This document shows, piece after piece, positions 15,197 through 23,186 of a stretch of 26,235 nt of DNA. How positions within the stretch are numbered: the first letter of the stretch is position 1; each line of letters begins with the position of its first letter. This DNA is from CAZNDN01 sp964571815 (lineage in GTDB: Bacteria > Fibrobacterota > Chitinivibrionia > Chitinivibrionales > WJKA01): contig CAZNDN010000047.1 in assembly GCA_964571815.1 (NCBI GenBank), forward strand, positions 1-26,235, given 5' to 3'. The translations under genes and the position numbers were made by a program. The notes under the pieces were generated by a model. The model searched no databases. It was not told the DNA's origin and saw only the letters and a list, made by a program, of their open reading frames with translations.

Positions 15197-15303
15197 ATAT
15201 CGTAACTCCTTTCCTGAAGGTAGATCATCACACCCGGAAAAAGCTTCCACCGCGCGGCGGTGTGCCGGCGGCCCGGATGTGAGACAGCATTGTTCGTTAT
15301 GCC

Positions 15304-15588
15304 TCAGATTCTGGCAAGCACGTCGCTTTCGCGCATGATCAGGTACTCTGTACCGTCGACCGTAACCTCGGTACCCGAATACTTGCCGTAGAGCACTTTC
15401 TCACCCTTCTTCAACGACATCTCCATCCTGGCTCCCTGGTCCGAGAATTTGCCCGGCCCCACGGCGACCACCTCGCCCTTCTGCGGTTTTTCCTTGGCAT
15501 TGTCGGGAATAATGATTCCTCCGGCGGTCTTCTCATCCGCCTCAAGGGCCTTCACCACAACTCGATCTTCCAACGGTTTGAGATCCAT
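15304..15588 (-). CDS. groS: Co-chaperonin GroES (Hsp10)
   Basis: A 94-residue heptameric lid of the GroEL chamber. MDLKPLEDRVVVKALEADEKTAGGIIIPDNAKEKPQKGEVVAVGPG covers the conserved N-terminal strands and the mobile loop (GGIIIPD, residues 22-28) that binds GroEL. The end, EYLIMRESDVLARI, is typical. The start at 15588 has GGAGG 5 nt upstream; two earlier in-frame ATG or GTG codons overlap that ribosome site and are less likely. It is cotranscribed with groL downstream and probably with the transposase-derived gene upstream (138 bp gap, no terminator seen). Confidence 0.97.
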   Translation of the reverse strand: MDLKPLEDRVVVKALEADEKTAGGIIIPDNAKEKPQKGEVVAVGPGKFSDQGARMEMSLKKGEKVLYGKYSGTEVTVDGTEYLIMRESDVLARI

Positions 15589-15622
15589 GGATACCTCCAT
15601 ACGGTTGATTGATGAATACCGG

Positions 15623-15644
15623 GCACCGCCTGCGCGCGCGGTGC
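15623..15644 (-). promoter_or_regulatory. Hairpin in the groS leader
   Basis: GCACCGC (15623-15629) and GCGGTGC (15638-15644) form a perfect 7-bp stem with an 8-nt loop, 34 bp upstream of the groS start. It could be an RNA element or an operator. It is not a CIRCE element (which would read TTAGCACTC-N9-GAGTGCTAA). Confidence 0.4.
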
Positions 15645-15726
15645 GCAACGACTTCCTGAGCCCGATTTGTCGGTGTGATTCGCTTCTCTATCGATACGCA
15701 CCTCCTTTCTTCGATACGAACGGCTA

Positions 15727-16857
15727 TCAGCCCTCTACCCGGTAGTTCCACACGTTTGACAGCGGTCCCGCCCGCTCAGCCAGGCGGTCGCGTGCCGTCT
15801 CAAGGCCTTTGCGGACCGTCGCGGGCGGTTTGGCCGGAAAACTCCCGAGTGCTCTCACGACAACTTCATGCAGAACCGGAGGGCCTCCGCGTACCCTGCC
15901 GACAATCCTGCGCAGTGTCTGGTACTCCACCGATGTCCATCGGCACGTGCCGCGCGGGAGGTGAGAGACGTCAATCGCAAGACCCGTCTCCCGGGCCAGC
16001 TCGGCGACTCTTTCTTCGAGCAACTCCCGGAGCCGCGCGTGGTTGCCGCCGGCGGCAGGCACCAGCAGCAGTCTCTTCGGTGTTCGCCGCGCGCGCGCGG
16101 CTGCCTCGTCCCACCATTGCCCGAGCGATTCCACGGCCATGCGTACCGTGTGCACGCCCGGCTCCAGGGCAGTCGTATGCCCCCCGGGCCGCTGCCCGGG
16201 CGTACCCCACCGCGCGTGTGCACCGGCCGGTGCAGCGACCGCCGGCGTCTCGGGGGATTCCACCTCGGCTTTGCGCATGTTCATTACGACCACCGGTTCA
16301 TTCTCGATTCGGAAACGCACGGCCCGGGCATTGATGAAGCGGAACTGGGCCGCGCGTACCGGTGCGCTCGGACCTCGCCGTCCCCGGCCCGGCGCCTGAA
16401 GTCTGTAGCCGAGCGATTCCAGCAGACCGGCCAGCTTTCGCTCTCCCAGCCGGTGCCCGTCGCGATTGAGTTCCGAGGCCAGGTTCCGGGTACTGCGCGT
16501 TGTCCAACGAAGTGCCGCATGCCGGCGCTCGGCGCTACGCGGTTCCATCAGGGTCTGAAGGTCGCCGGCAAGCGTCTCGTCCCGGAGCGTGATCTCTTTT
16601 CGCCCGGCGCCGGGCCTTCGCTGATATCGCGGGTTCGGCAGAGTCCGCGGATGAGCCGATTCGAGCCGGCGCAGCTCACGGATTCCGGCATGAATGGTGG
16701 TCCGCGACATGCCGGTCATGCGGGAGAGGTACGATACGCCACCCCGGGGAAGCGCCAGGGCCTCGGCAGCTACCCACAACCTCCGCTCCCGCTCGTTGAG
16801 CAGGGGGCCTACCATGCGGTAGCGCGCGCGGACCATTTGAAAAGCCGATTCGGTCAT
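15727..16857 (-). CDS. Catalytically dead, ISAzo13-type transposase-derived protein upstream of groESL
   Basis: A 376-residue uninterrupted protein aligned by eye to ISAzo13 family transposases. It keeps their order: NERERRLWVAAEALALPRGGVSYLSRMTGMSRTTIHAGI (helix-turn-helix, residues 36-64), RRPGAGRKEIT (81-90), LRWTTRSTRNLASELNRDGH (117-135), AQFRFINA (170-177), and AVESLGQWW (241-249). The catalytic triad is broken: the usual SVDTKK reads VMNMRK (Asn193 for Asp), TADGGGSN reads VPAAGGNH (Ala268 for Asp), and only Glu311 (SVEY for KIEH) remains. About 35 residues between the first two positions are lost or rewritten. ATG 16857 sits 9 nt after a -10 box, so the mRNA is nearly leaderless; a GTG at 16893 falls inside the -35 box. 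No terminal inverted repeats were seen. A domesticated DNA-binding regulator is the best guess. Confidence 0.8.
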   Translation of the reverse strand: MTESAFQMVRARYRMVGPLLNERERRLWVAAEALALPRGGVSYLSRMTGMSRTTIHAGIRELRRLESAHPRTLPNPRYQRRPGAGRKEITLRDETLAGDLQTLMEPRSAERRHAALRWTTRSTRNLASELNRDGHRLGERKLAGLLESLGYRLQAPGRGRRGPSAPVRAAQFRFINARAVRFRIENEPVVVMNMRKAEVESPETPAVAAPAGAHARWGTPGQRPGGHTTALEPGVHTVRMAVESLGQWWDEAAARARRTPKRLLLVPAAGGNHARLRELLEERVAELARETGLAIDVSHLPRGTCRWTSVEYQTLRRIVGRVRGGPPVLHEVVVRALGSFPAKPPATVRKGLETARDRLAERAGPLSNVWNYRVEG

Positions 16858-16866
16858 AGCGGCGAT

Positions 16867-16910
16867 AATATAATTTCGGAAACTGAATTGCACAAGTTAT
16901 TTGTGCGCAA
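16867..16910 (-). promoter_or_regulatory. Promoter overlapped by an inverted-repeat operator
   Basis: Minus strand: TTGTGC (16895-16890), a 17-bp spacer, and TATATT (16872-16867). The inverted repeat TTGCACAA (16888-16895) and TTGTGCGCAA (16901-16910) flank GTTAT and cover the -35 box completely, as expected for a repressor site. The start codon at 16857 is 9 bp from the -10 box, which gives a leaderless or near-leaderless transcript. It may control the whole downstream set with groS and groL. Confidence 0.6.
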
Positions 16911-16979
16911 AATTACCGGCGAAAAGGTAAGGATCTCGGCGGCGGTCGTGCGCCGAGTCGTCGAAGGTCTTCCGGGGGG

Positions 16980-18578
16980 CTAATCGTGGGGTGCGACGTA
17001 GAGGTAGTAGCCCGATCCGTGCTGGCTGCGGTCGTGGCGATAGGAGAATGATTCCATTGGCGAGAGTTTCCGCGCAGGGTTCAGTGCAGTGTTGGTAATA
17101 CCGATCAGTTCGTTACTGTGGCTGTCGACCGTAACGATATCTTCGCGGTAATCGCCCACGATATCGGCGCACACGATATTTCTTTCCCAGAGGCCGTGGG
17201 GCGGAAGCGTGCCCAGCGGCACGGGCTCCAGGCTCCCGTCGGGCTTGTAGCGGACGATTTCGTGATTTCGGCGGTGGATGAACACGGTTTCCTCGCCCGC
17301 GTCCCACTGCACGGGCATGAGATCGCGACTTTGCTCGTTGGTCAGTTCCGCCCAATGCCTGCCGTCGTGCAGGAACACCGGGTGATGCACATGGTTGGTG
17401 TGGCTCCGGCGGTCTTCGGCGGCGTGCAACTGCAGACCCGGATACTCGGCCGTGTGTTTCGCTATCCAGCCGAAATGGGCGTGGTCGAAAGGTTCTTTGA
17501 AAATGGTGCGTCCCCCCGAGTCGACCAGGTACACGCCCGGACTGTGGCTCTCTACGAGGTACCAGATTTCGAGTCCCGGACGCTCCGGGTCGACATTGGC
17601 CGGCTTTGACATGTCGGTATGTCCGAACGGTTCGGCATTCCACAGTATGTCCCCGTTTCCCCGGTAGCAGGTCCCCCCGGCGATTACCTCCTGGACGCCG
17701 TCGCAATCAATATCCGCGATATCGAGATTGTGGCCGGCGGGGCGCTCCTGGCGGTGTTGCCAGTACACGCGCCCGGTGGCACCTTCGATAGCGGTGATCA
17801 ATTCGCCGCCGTAGGTCTCGTCGAGGACCACCACGTGAGGCGAAGCCTCCCTCCCTCTGAGGTATCCGAGCGTCATCATGACCCGCGGTTTTTCGGCCGG
17901 CCAGGGGCAGGTACGTTTGGTTTCTCCGGTTTCGGCATCGGCGATCACCAGCATCTCGCCCTCGGGTCGGGCACAATCGTAGTAGCCGCTCTGTTCGTTG
18001 CACCACGCACGGCCGCCCCCGTGGTAGACCACCTCCGTGCGGCCGTCATGATCGATATCCCAGCACAGAAACGGAACGTGGTTGGCGCTGAGGTCCCACC
18101 CGCCGCGGGCCGGCAGCGCGGTATCGATTGACCAGAGCCGCCTGCCGTCACCCCGGATTCCCGAAAGCCTCACCGTGTCACCATCGAAATAGCGAACAAC
18201 GAAGTCCATCCGTCCGTCGTTGTCGATGTCTGCGGCCACACAGTGCCGGCACTGTGCAGCCGGCACGGGCAGGGGCGCGCGGAACCATACATTGGCAGGT
18301 GCCTGTCGCGCGGTGTCGACGGTGCATGTTTCCGAGATCCGGTCCGGTTCTCCGGCCACGGAGACTCGGTAGCGGTATGCTCCGGCGGCGGGAGGCGTGT
18401 CCTCGAAGCAGGTTCCCTCGCTCAAGGGTCCGGATACTTCCCGCCACGGGCCCGCGGGCGCGGCGCGGTGGACGATAAAGGCAGTGTTGCGCGGCAGTTC
18501 GGCGGGCAGACGCCACGCCAGAAACACGCGGTTTTCAGGCCGCGGCAGGGCCACGAGACGGCAATGGAGCGTTATCAT
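16980..18578 (-). CDS. PL11-like rhamnogalacturonan lyase (beta-propeller), no signal peptide
   Basis: A 532-residue protein. Residues 1-95 look like a fibronectin-III-like sandwich. From about 110 it is a propeller with calcium loops: DIDNDG (117-122), DIDHDG and DIDCDG, then NVDPERPGLEIW, the layout of PL11 lyases that cut the rhamnogalacturonan-I backbone by beta-elimination. GHTDMSKPANVDPERPGLE closely follows the PL11 pattern (GHGDAMHVGDLDPSRPGLE). It is somewhat shorter than typical PL11 enzymes. GGAAAGGG about 7 nt upstream supports ATG 18578 over ATG 18611. Neither start gives a signal peptide and there is no sorting tail, so the protein may be cytoplasmic and act on imported oligosaccharides. 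It is transcribed divergently from the barrel-GH2 operon. Exact substrate unproven. Confidence 0.75.
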   Translation of the reverse strand: MITLHCRLVALPRPENRVFLAWRLPAELPRNTAFIVHRAAPAGPWREVSGPLSEGTCFEDTPPAAGAYRYRVSVAGEPDRISETCTVDTARQAPANVWFRAPLPVPAAQCRHCVAADIDNDGRMDFVVRYFDGDTVRLSGIRGDGRRLWSIDTALPARGGWDLSANHVPFLCWDIDHDGRTEVVYHGGGRAWCNEQSGYYDCARPEGEMLVIADAETGETKRTCPWPAEKPRVMMTLGYLRGREASPHVVVLDETYGGELITAIEGATGRVYWQHRQERPAGHNLDIADIDCDGVQEVIAGGTCYRGNGDILWNAEPFGHTDMSKPANVDPERPGLEIWYLVESHSPGVYLVDSGGRTIFKEPFDHAHFGWIAKHTAEYPGLQLHAAEDRRSHTNHVHHPVFLHDGRHWAELTNEQSRDLMPVQWDAGEETVFIHRRNHEIVRYKPDGSLEPVPLGTLPPHGLWERNIVCADIVGDYREDIVTVDSHSNELIGITNTALNPARKLSPMESFSYRHDRSQHGSGYYLYVAPHD

Positions 18579-18912
18579 GGAAAACCCTTTCCGTCGTTGC
18601 CCGGAGCGCATGATGGTAACGCATGAGCCGCTATCCGGATCTTCGGTTTCGGCCCCTCGGCGGTTCGGCGGCCCCTTTTCCGGCCGTGCGAGAGAGAGAA
18701 TCCGGTGCCGGGGTGAACAGTCGGGGTAAAATAGAACATTGTGGCAAGAAGAGGGACTTCAATCATGAATACAGCCGTGTTTCAAGGATTTCTTCTATTA
18801 TATTATTCCCTGTCGCTGCCGCGAATCGGCCTTGCGCATGCACGTATCGCGCAGAAAACGTAACGGTTCGCCGGCGTTCAACGCGGTGAGCACCCAACCG
18901 AAGGAGCAGACA
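18579..18912. promoter_or_regulatory. Divergent promoter region between the lyase and the barrel operon
   Basis: No gene. An AT-rich pocket at 18791-18807 contains TATTATATTATT, which offers -10 boxes on both strands (TATATT plus; TATAAT minus), about 110 bp before the plus-strand start and 220 bp before the minus-strand start. TAAAAT at 18727 is another plus-strand candidate. The -35 matches are weak, so exact starts are uncertain. Confidence 0.4.
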
Positions 18913-20253
18913 ATGAAGTACGTGCGGGGAGCACTGGCGGGAATGGCAGGTATCGTGGTATCCGTCATGGCCGGACCGGAGAACCCGGCCGACTCGACCG
19001 GAGACCTCGCCGTAAATGCCATGACTTCCATTCGGTTCGGTCAAATTGTTGAGGGAAAGTATAAGGGTATCGATTTCCGTCGCCAATGGATGCACCAGGG
19101 TATCGGCACTATCACCGCGGTAAGACGATTCGGAGATAATTTTACCATAACGGTGGGACTGGAAGCAAAGATGTGGTACAACACGGTCCCATTGGAAAAC
19201 CCTCAAACAACCTACAATCCCAAGACGCAGTTTCCCAGGCAGAACTACTCGGTATACATCTCGCACGGCGAAGGCGTGCGCCGTTTCGACTTCGGCCGCG
19301 ATATTCGTCTGCGGCTGGGGATCGGACTGGTTCCGTACAAGTACAACCCCGAGGTCAGGAATCTCGGCGAGTACCTGTTCCGGACCGAAGCGTATCCGGT
19401 GTATCTCGAAAGGGAAATCGACCGGCCGTTTGCCAGGATATCGGGATTCAGGGCCGGGCTGCGTCTGTGGGACAGGTGGGATCAGGAACTGCTTGTCACC
19501 ACGGAGACCAGCCGGCTGCCGTTTCATGACTTCTCGCTTACCTATATCACGCATGCGGACCTGCTTGACGGAGTTTTGCAGCCGGGTGCGGGTGTGCAGG
19601 CTCACCGGTTGGTTTCCGTCGACGAGCGCTTCACCCAGCCGAAGATCGAAGCTAACGCCTATCTTGACGAAGATGGAGATACCGCCCACTACACCGCCCG
19701 GGCGACCAAGGTGATGGGGAGGTTGACCATTGATTTCGGGCCGCTTGTGGGTGCGGATCTGCTTGGTGAAGAAGAGTTCAAGTTGTACACCGAGGCGTGC
19801 GTACTTGGTGTGAAAGACTACCCTTCGAACACAGCCATTAGCGAATTCGATACGACCAATGAGTTCGGGTACGACAAGCTGCTGGAGAAGCTTCCCGTGA
19901 TGGTCGGTTTCAGCTTTCCGACGTTCAAGGCGCTGGATGTGCTCGCGGTCGAGGCTCAATGGCTGGGTACAAAATACCCCAACAGCAATCAGTCGATGAT
20001 CGAGGAGACCGGGCCGCTTCCGTACAAACCCAACAGCCAGGCGGACTATACGAAAGAGGACTACACGAAAGACGACTGGAAATGGACGGTCTACGCGCGG
20101 AAGAGTATCGGCAAGCATTTCTCCCTGACCGGGCTGGCTGCCAGGGATCATATCCGGGTGAACACGATCTACAATCAGGAGTTGGATTTCGAAGAAGCGC
20201 TGACCCGGGATTCGCACTGGTACTGGGCGCTGAAGTGTGCGTTTCAATTCTAG
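18913..20253 (+). CDS. Outer-membrane beta-barrel protein (porin-like)
   Basis: A 446-residue protein. AAGGAG 6 nt upstream fixes ATG 18913. MKYVRGALAGMAGIVVSVMAGP is a signal peptide. The mature part is a run of alternating aromatic/polar strands (RRFGDNFTITVGLEAKMWYN, RLRLGIGLVPYKYNPE, GFRAGLRLWDRWDQELLVTTE, LTIDFGPLVGADLLG, LPVMVGFSFPTFK, WKWTVYARKSIGKHFSLTG), and it ends WALKCAFQF with the C-terminal phenylalanine used by the outer-membrane assembly machinery. About 14-18 strands are plausible. It leads a probable operon with the GH2 gene (47 bp gap) and the concanavalin-like gene, so it may admit or bind the sugar products. Family not recognised; it could also be a surface receptor. Confidence 0.75.
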   Translation: MKYVRGALAGMAGIVVSVMAGPENPADSTGDLAVNAMTSIRFGQIVEGKYKGIDFRRQWMHQGIGTITAVRRFGDNFTITVGLEAKMWYNTVPLENPQTTYNPKTQFPRQNYSVYISHGEGVRRFDFGRDIRLRLGIGLVPYKYNPEVRNLGEYLFRTEAYPVYLEREIDRPFARISGFRAGLRLWDRWDQELLVTTETSRLPFHDFSLTYITHADLLDGVLQPGAGVQAHRLVSVDERFTQPKIEANAYLDEDGDTAHYTARATKVMGRLTIDFGPLVGADLLGEEEFKLYTEACVLGVKDYPSNTAISEFDTTNEFGYDKLLEKLPVMVGFSFPTFKALDVLAVEAQWLGTKYPNSNQSMIEETGPLPYKPNSQADYTKEDYTKDDWKWTVYARKSIGKHFSLTGLAARDHIRVNTIYNQELDFEEALTRDSHWYWALKCAFQF

Positions 20254-20300
20254 CGACGCCCGACAGGCTCCGGACGAGTATCAAAGGAAGGAACAACGAC

Positions 20301-23137
20301 ATGGCCAGGGCAACGGAAGACGTTGTGAAATCGTTGGTGCTGATCGCTTGCATTGTGATGACACCGGCTGCTGCTCCCCGGACCGTGATCCCGCTGGAGA
20401 AGGGGTGGAAATCAAAAGTGGTTGCCGAAGGGGTCAGGGTGGGCGACAATGTCGGCGACCCCGCCGGCGTCGAGGGTTGTGGTTTCAACGATGCCGGCTG
20501 GGCCACGGTCACCATACCCCACAACTGGGAAGACTATCACACCAAGCTCGGCATCGAGGACAACAGTTACTTCGGTACGGCCTGGTATCGGAANNNNNNN
20601 NNNNNNNNNNNNNNNNNNNNNNNNNNNNNNNNNNNNNNNNNNNNNNNNNNNNNNNNNNNNNNNNNNNNNNNNNNNNNNNNNNNNNNNNNNNNNCGCAGCC
20701 CTTCGGTCTGCATCGGCCCGCCCGAATACTGATCTCCGATCCCGTGCGAATAGAGCCTTTCGGCGCCCACGTGTGGTGCCCCGAAGTCTCGCGGCAGTCG
20801 GCGACCGTCCGCGTGAGGACCGAAGTAAAAAACTACGGGTCATCATCCAGGACCGTCACCCTGAAATCGGAAATCATGAACGCCGAGGGCACGGTGCTGA
20901 AAACGGTGGAAGACGCCCTGCCCATTGCCGGCGGAGTGCTCGATACGTTCGATCAGACCACCGATCCTCTTGCCGATCCGCGGGTCTGGGACGGCGTTGC
21001 CGACCCCTACCTTCACAAAGTCCGCTCGTCGGTCATGGTCGGCGGCGAAGTGGTCGACCAGGTGACGACCAGTTTCGGAATCTACCGGATCGAATGGCCG
21101 AAGAGTCCGGGCAGTACGGTGAATCATTTCAAGCTCAACGGAAGGCAGGTGTTTCTCAACGGGACCTGCGAGTATCAGCATCTGCTGGGGGCCGATCATG
21201 CGTTTTCCGAAGAGCAGGTGAAAGCGCGGGTGGAGATGATCCGGGCGGCGGGGTTCAACGCCATGCGCGATGCGCACTACCCGCACACGCTTTCGTACTA
21301 TGACTATCTGGACCGCACCGGTATTGTAAATTGGCCGCAGATGGGCTCGCGAACCACTTTCACTACCGATGAGTTTCTGGAGAATTACAAGCGGCTGACT
21401 GCCCGATGGGTCAAGGAGCGAAGGAATCATCCCTGTATTGTGCTCTGGGGCGTGCAGAACGAATCGGACATGACACGGGCGATGCATCGGCAACTCGTGG
21501 GTACCATCAACCAGATGGATCCTCTTGCGAAGCAGCAGCGGCTTGCGGTAGTCTGTCACAGTACGGTGCCGGGAACCGACTGGGAAATTCCGCAGGACTG
21601 GTCGGGCGTGTACGGCGGAAACTTCAACCAGTACGATCCGGTGCTGGACAACGAGTCCGGGACCATGGCAGGTGAGTACGGCTCCTGGATCGTGCTGGGC
21701 AGTCACGTGGACAAGACCTACAACGGCTCCGAAGGCGACAAGACCGAGACGTACGCCTGCGCACTCTACGAGGCGAAGATTCGGCGCGGCGAGATGCTTC
21801 GCGACAACTTCTGCGGTCATTTCCAGTGGATATTCAGTACGCACTCCAATCCGGGCCGGCCCATTGCCGCCGACCGGCGGCAGAAGGAAGGCTGGGACGG
21901 GCAGATTCTGGCGCCGGTCAACAACAAGGGACTCTTCACCTGCTGGGGGCAGCCCTACGATGCCTATTACGTGTTTCGAAGCAATTACGCGCCCGGGAAT
22001 ACGGACCCGATGGTCTATATCGTCTCGCACACCTGGCCCGACCGCTGGGACGCGGCGGGCACGAAGAGTCGGATTGTGGTGTACAGCAACTGCGATCAAG
22101 TGACTCTGTACAACGACTACAAGGCTTCGTCGCTGGGCTCGAAAACCCGCCGGGGTATCGGGACGCATCTGCAGTGGGACGATGTGAATATCGAGTACAA
22201 CGTGTTGTATGCCGAAGGCACGGTCGGGGGCTCTGTGGTGGCGGCCGATATCGTGGTACTTGATAACCTTCCCGCGGCCCCGAACCTCGATGCGTTCGAT
22301 CCGGACCCTCCCAATGTCCTTGCCGTGGAAAGCGGCGGCGTGCTGCATCGAGTCAACTGCGGCGGAGGGGAATACACCGACGGCAACGGCAACACGTGGA
22401 AAGCCGACAAGAAGTTCGCATCGGGGAAGGACTACGGCCACCGGAGCTGGGGCGATGTTTTCAACTACCAGCATGCCGGCGGGAATTCGATCACGTTCGA
22501 TCCGATTCGCGGGACGGCCGACGATCAGCTTTTCCGCACGTTCCGGTATGGCCGTCACCATCTGACGTATCGATTCCAGGTCCCCGCCGCGGCAACCTAC
22601 GGCGTCGAGTTCTACTGTATCGAGCCCTGGTACGGCGCGGGCGCCGGCGAGGGAGGGCGCGGATGCGCGGGGTGGCGCATGTTCGATATCGCCGTGGAAG
22701 GAAAGACCGTAGTCAACGACCTGGATGTGTGGAAGCTTGCCGGGCACGATCGCGCGTTGAGGATTCCGATCAATGCGGCGGTCAACGACGGCGTGCTGGA
22801 TATTACGTTTCCCGAAGTGAAAGCAGGGCAGGCCGTTGTATCGGCGATTGCGGTGATGAACGGCCCCTTGAGCAGCAGGCCGGGTCCCGCGCGGGCGTGG
22901 CAGGTCGTGCGACCTCGGATTTCGGCCGAACGGGGCATACTTGCGGTGTCGCTGGATACCCGGGGGGGCCACACGGTTGAGCTGCTGGATGTCTCGGGTC
23001 GCCTGGTCGCCCGTCGTGCGGGCAGAGGCGTTCGACGGTACGAGTTCAGGGAGCCGATGATGCGTTCGGCGCTGTATTTTGTGCGTGTGAGAGCCGGGGA
23101 TCGCGTGTTCACGACAAGAAGAATCACCTTGCGGTAA
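20301..23137 (+). CDS. Secreted GH2 family glycosidase with malectin-like domain and sorting tail, containing a scaffold gap
   Basis: A retaining exo-glycosidase, probably a beta-galactosidase, beta-glucuronidase or relative. ATG 20301 has AAGGAAGG upstream and a signal peptide (VVKSLVLIACIVMTPAAAPR). Residues up to the gap (GWKSKVVAEGV, TVTIPHNWEDYH, YFGTAWYR) are the GH2 sugar-binding jelly roll. After the gap come the Ig-like domain (ISDPVRIEPFG), then the barrel: NGTCEYQHLLG, MRDAHYPHT, the acid/base Glu in WGVQNESDM (codon 21461) and the nucleophile Glu in MAGEYGSW (codon 21674). About 22310-22860 is a malectin-like carbohydrate-binding domain (VNCGGGEYTD). The end (VELLDVSGRLVARR, SALYFVRVRAG) is a type IX-type sorting tail. 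The frame differs across the gap, so the missing length is 2 mod 3; the family pattern suggests about 200 bp. Confidence 0.88.
20594..20693. other. Scaffold gap of wrong size inside the GH2 gene
   Basis: 100 N; the flanks share no overlap. The left side is in frame 0 and the right side in frame 2, so the true gap cannot be 100 bp. The missing GH2 jelly-roll strands suggest some 60-70 codons. Confidence 0.85.
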
Positions 23138-23186
23138 GCCCGCCCCTCGACCGGGGCGTCCGCAACACTGGGAGGAGCGGGAGATT

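Noticed and set aside
13460..15205. Plus-strand open frame (581 codons) opposite groL
   Set aside because: The opposite strand is an unmistakable GroEL; this frame has no ribosome site or known domain.
15589..15726. CIRCE heat-shock operator
   Set aside because: No TTAGCACTC-N9-GAGTGCTAA or close variant before groS.
15868..16983. Plus-strand frame (371 codons) opposite the transposase-derived gene
   Set aside because: Arg/Pro-rich shadow translation; the minus-strand protein matches the ISAzo13 pattern throughout.
18763..20247. Minus-strand open frame (494 codons) opposite the barrel gene
   Set aside because: No domain or ribosome site; the plus strand has a signal peptide and barrel pattern.
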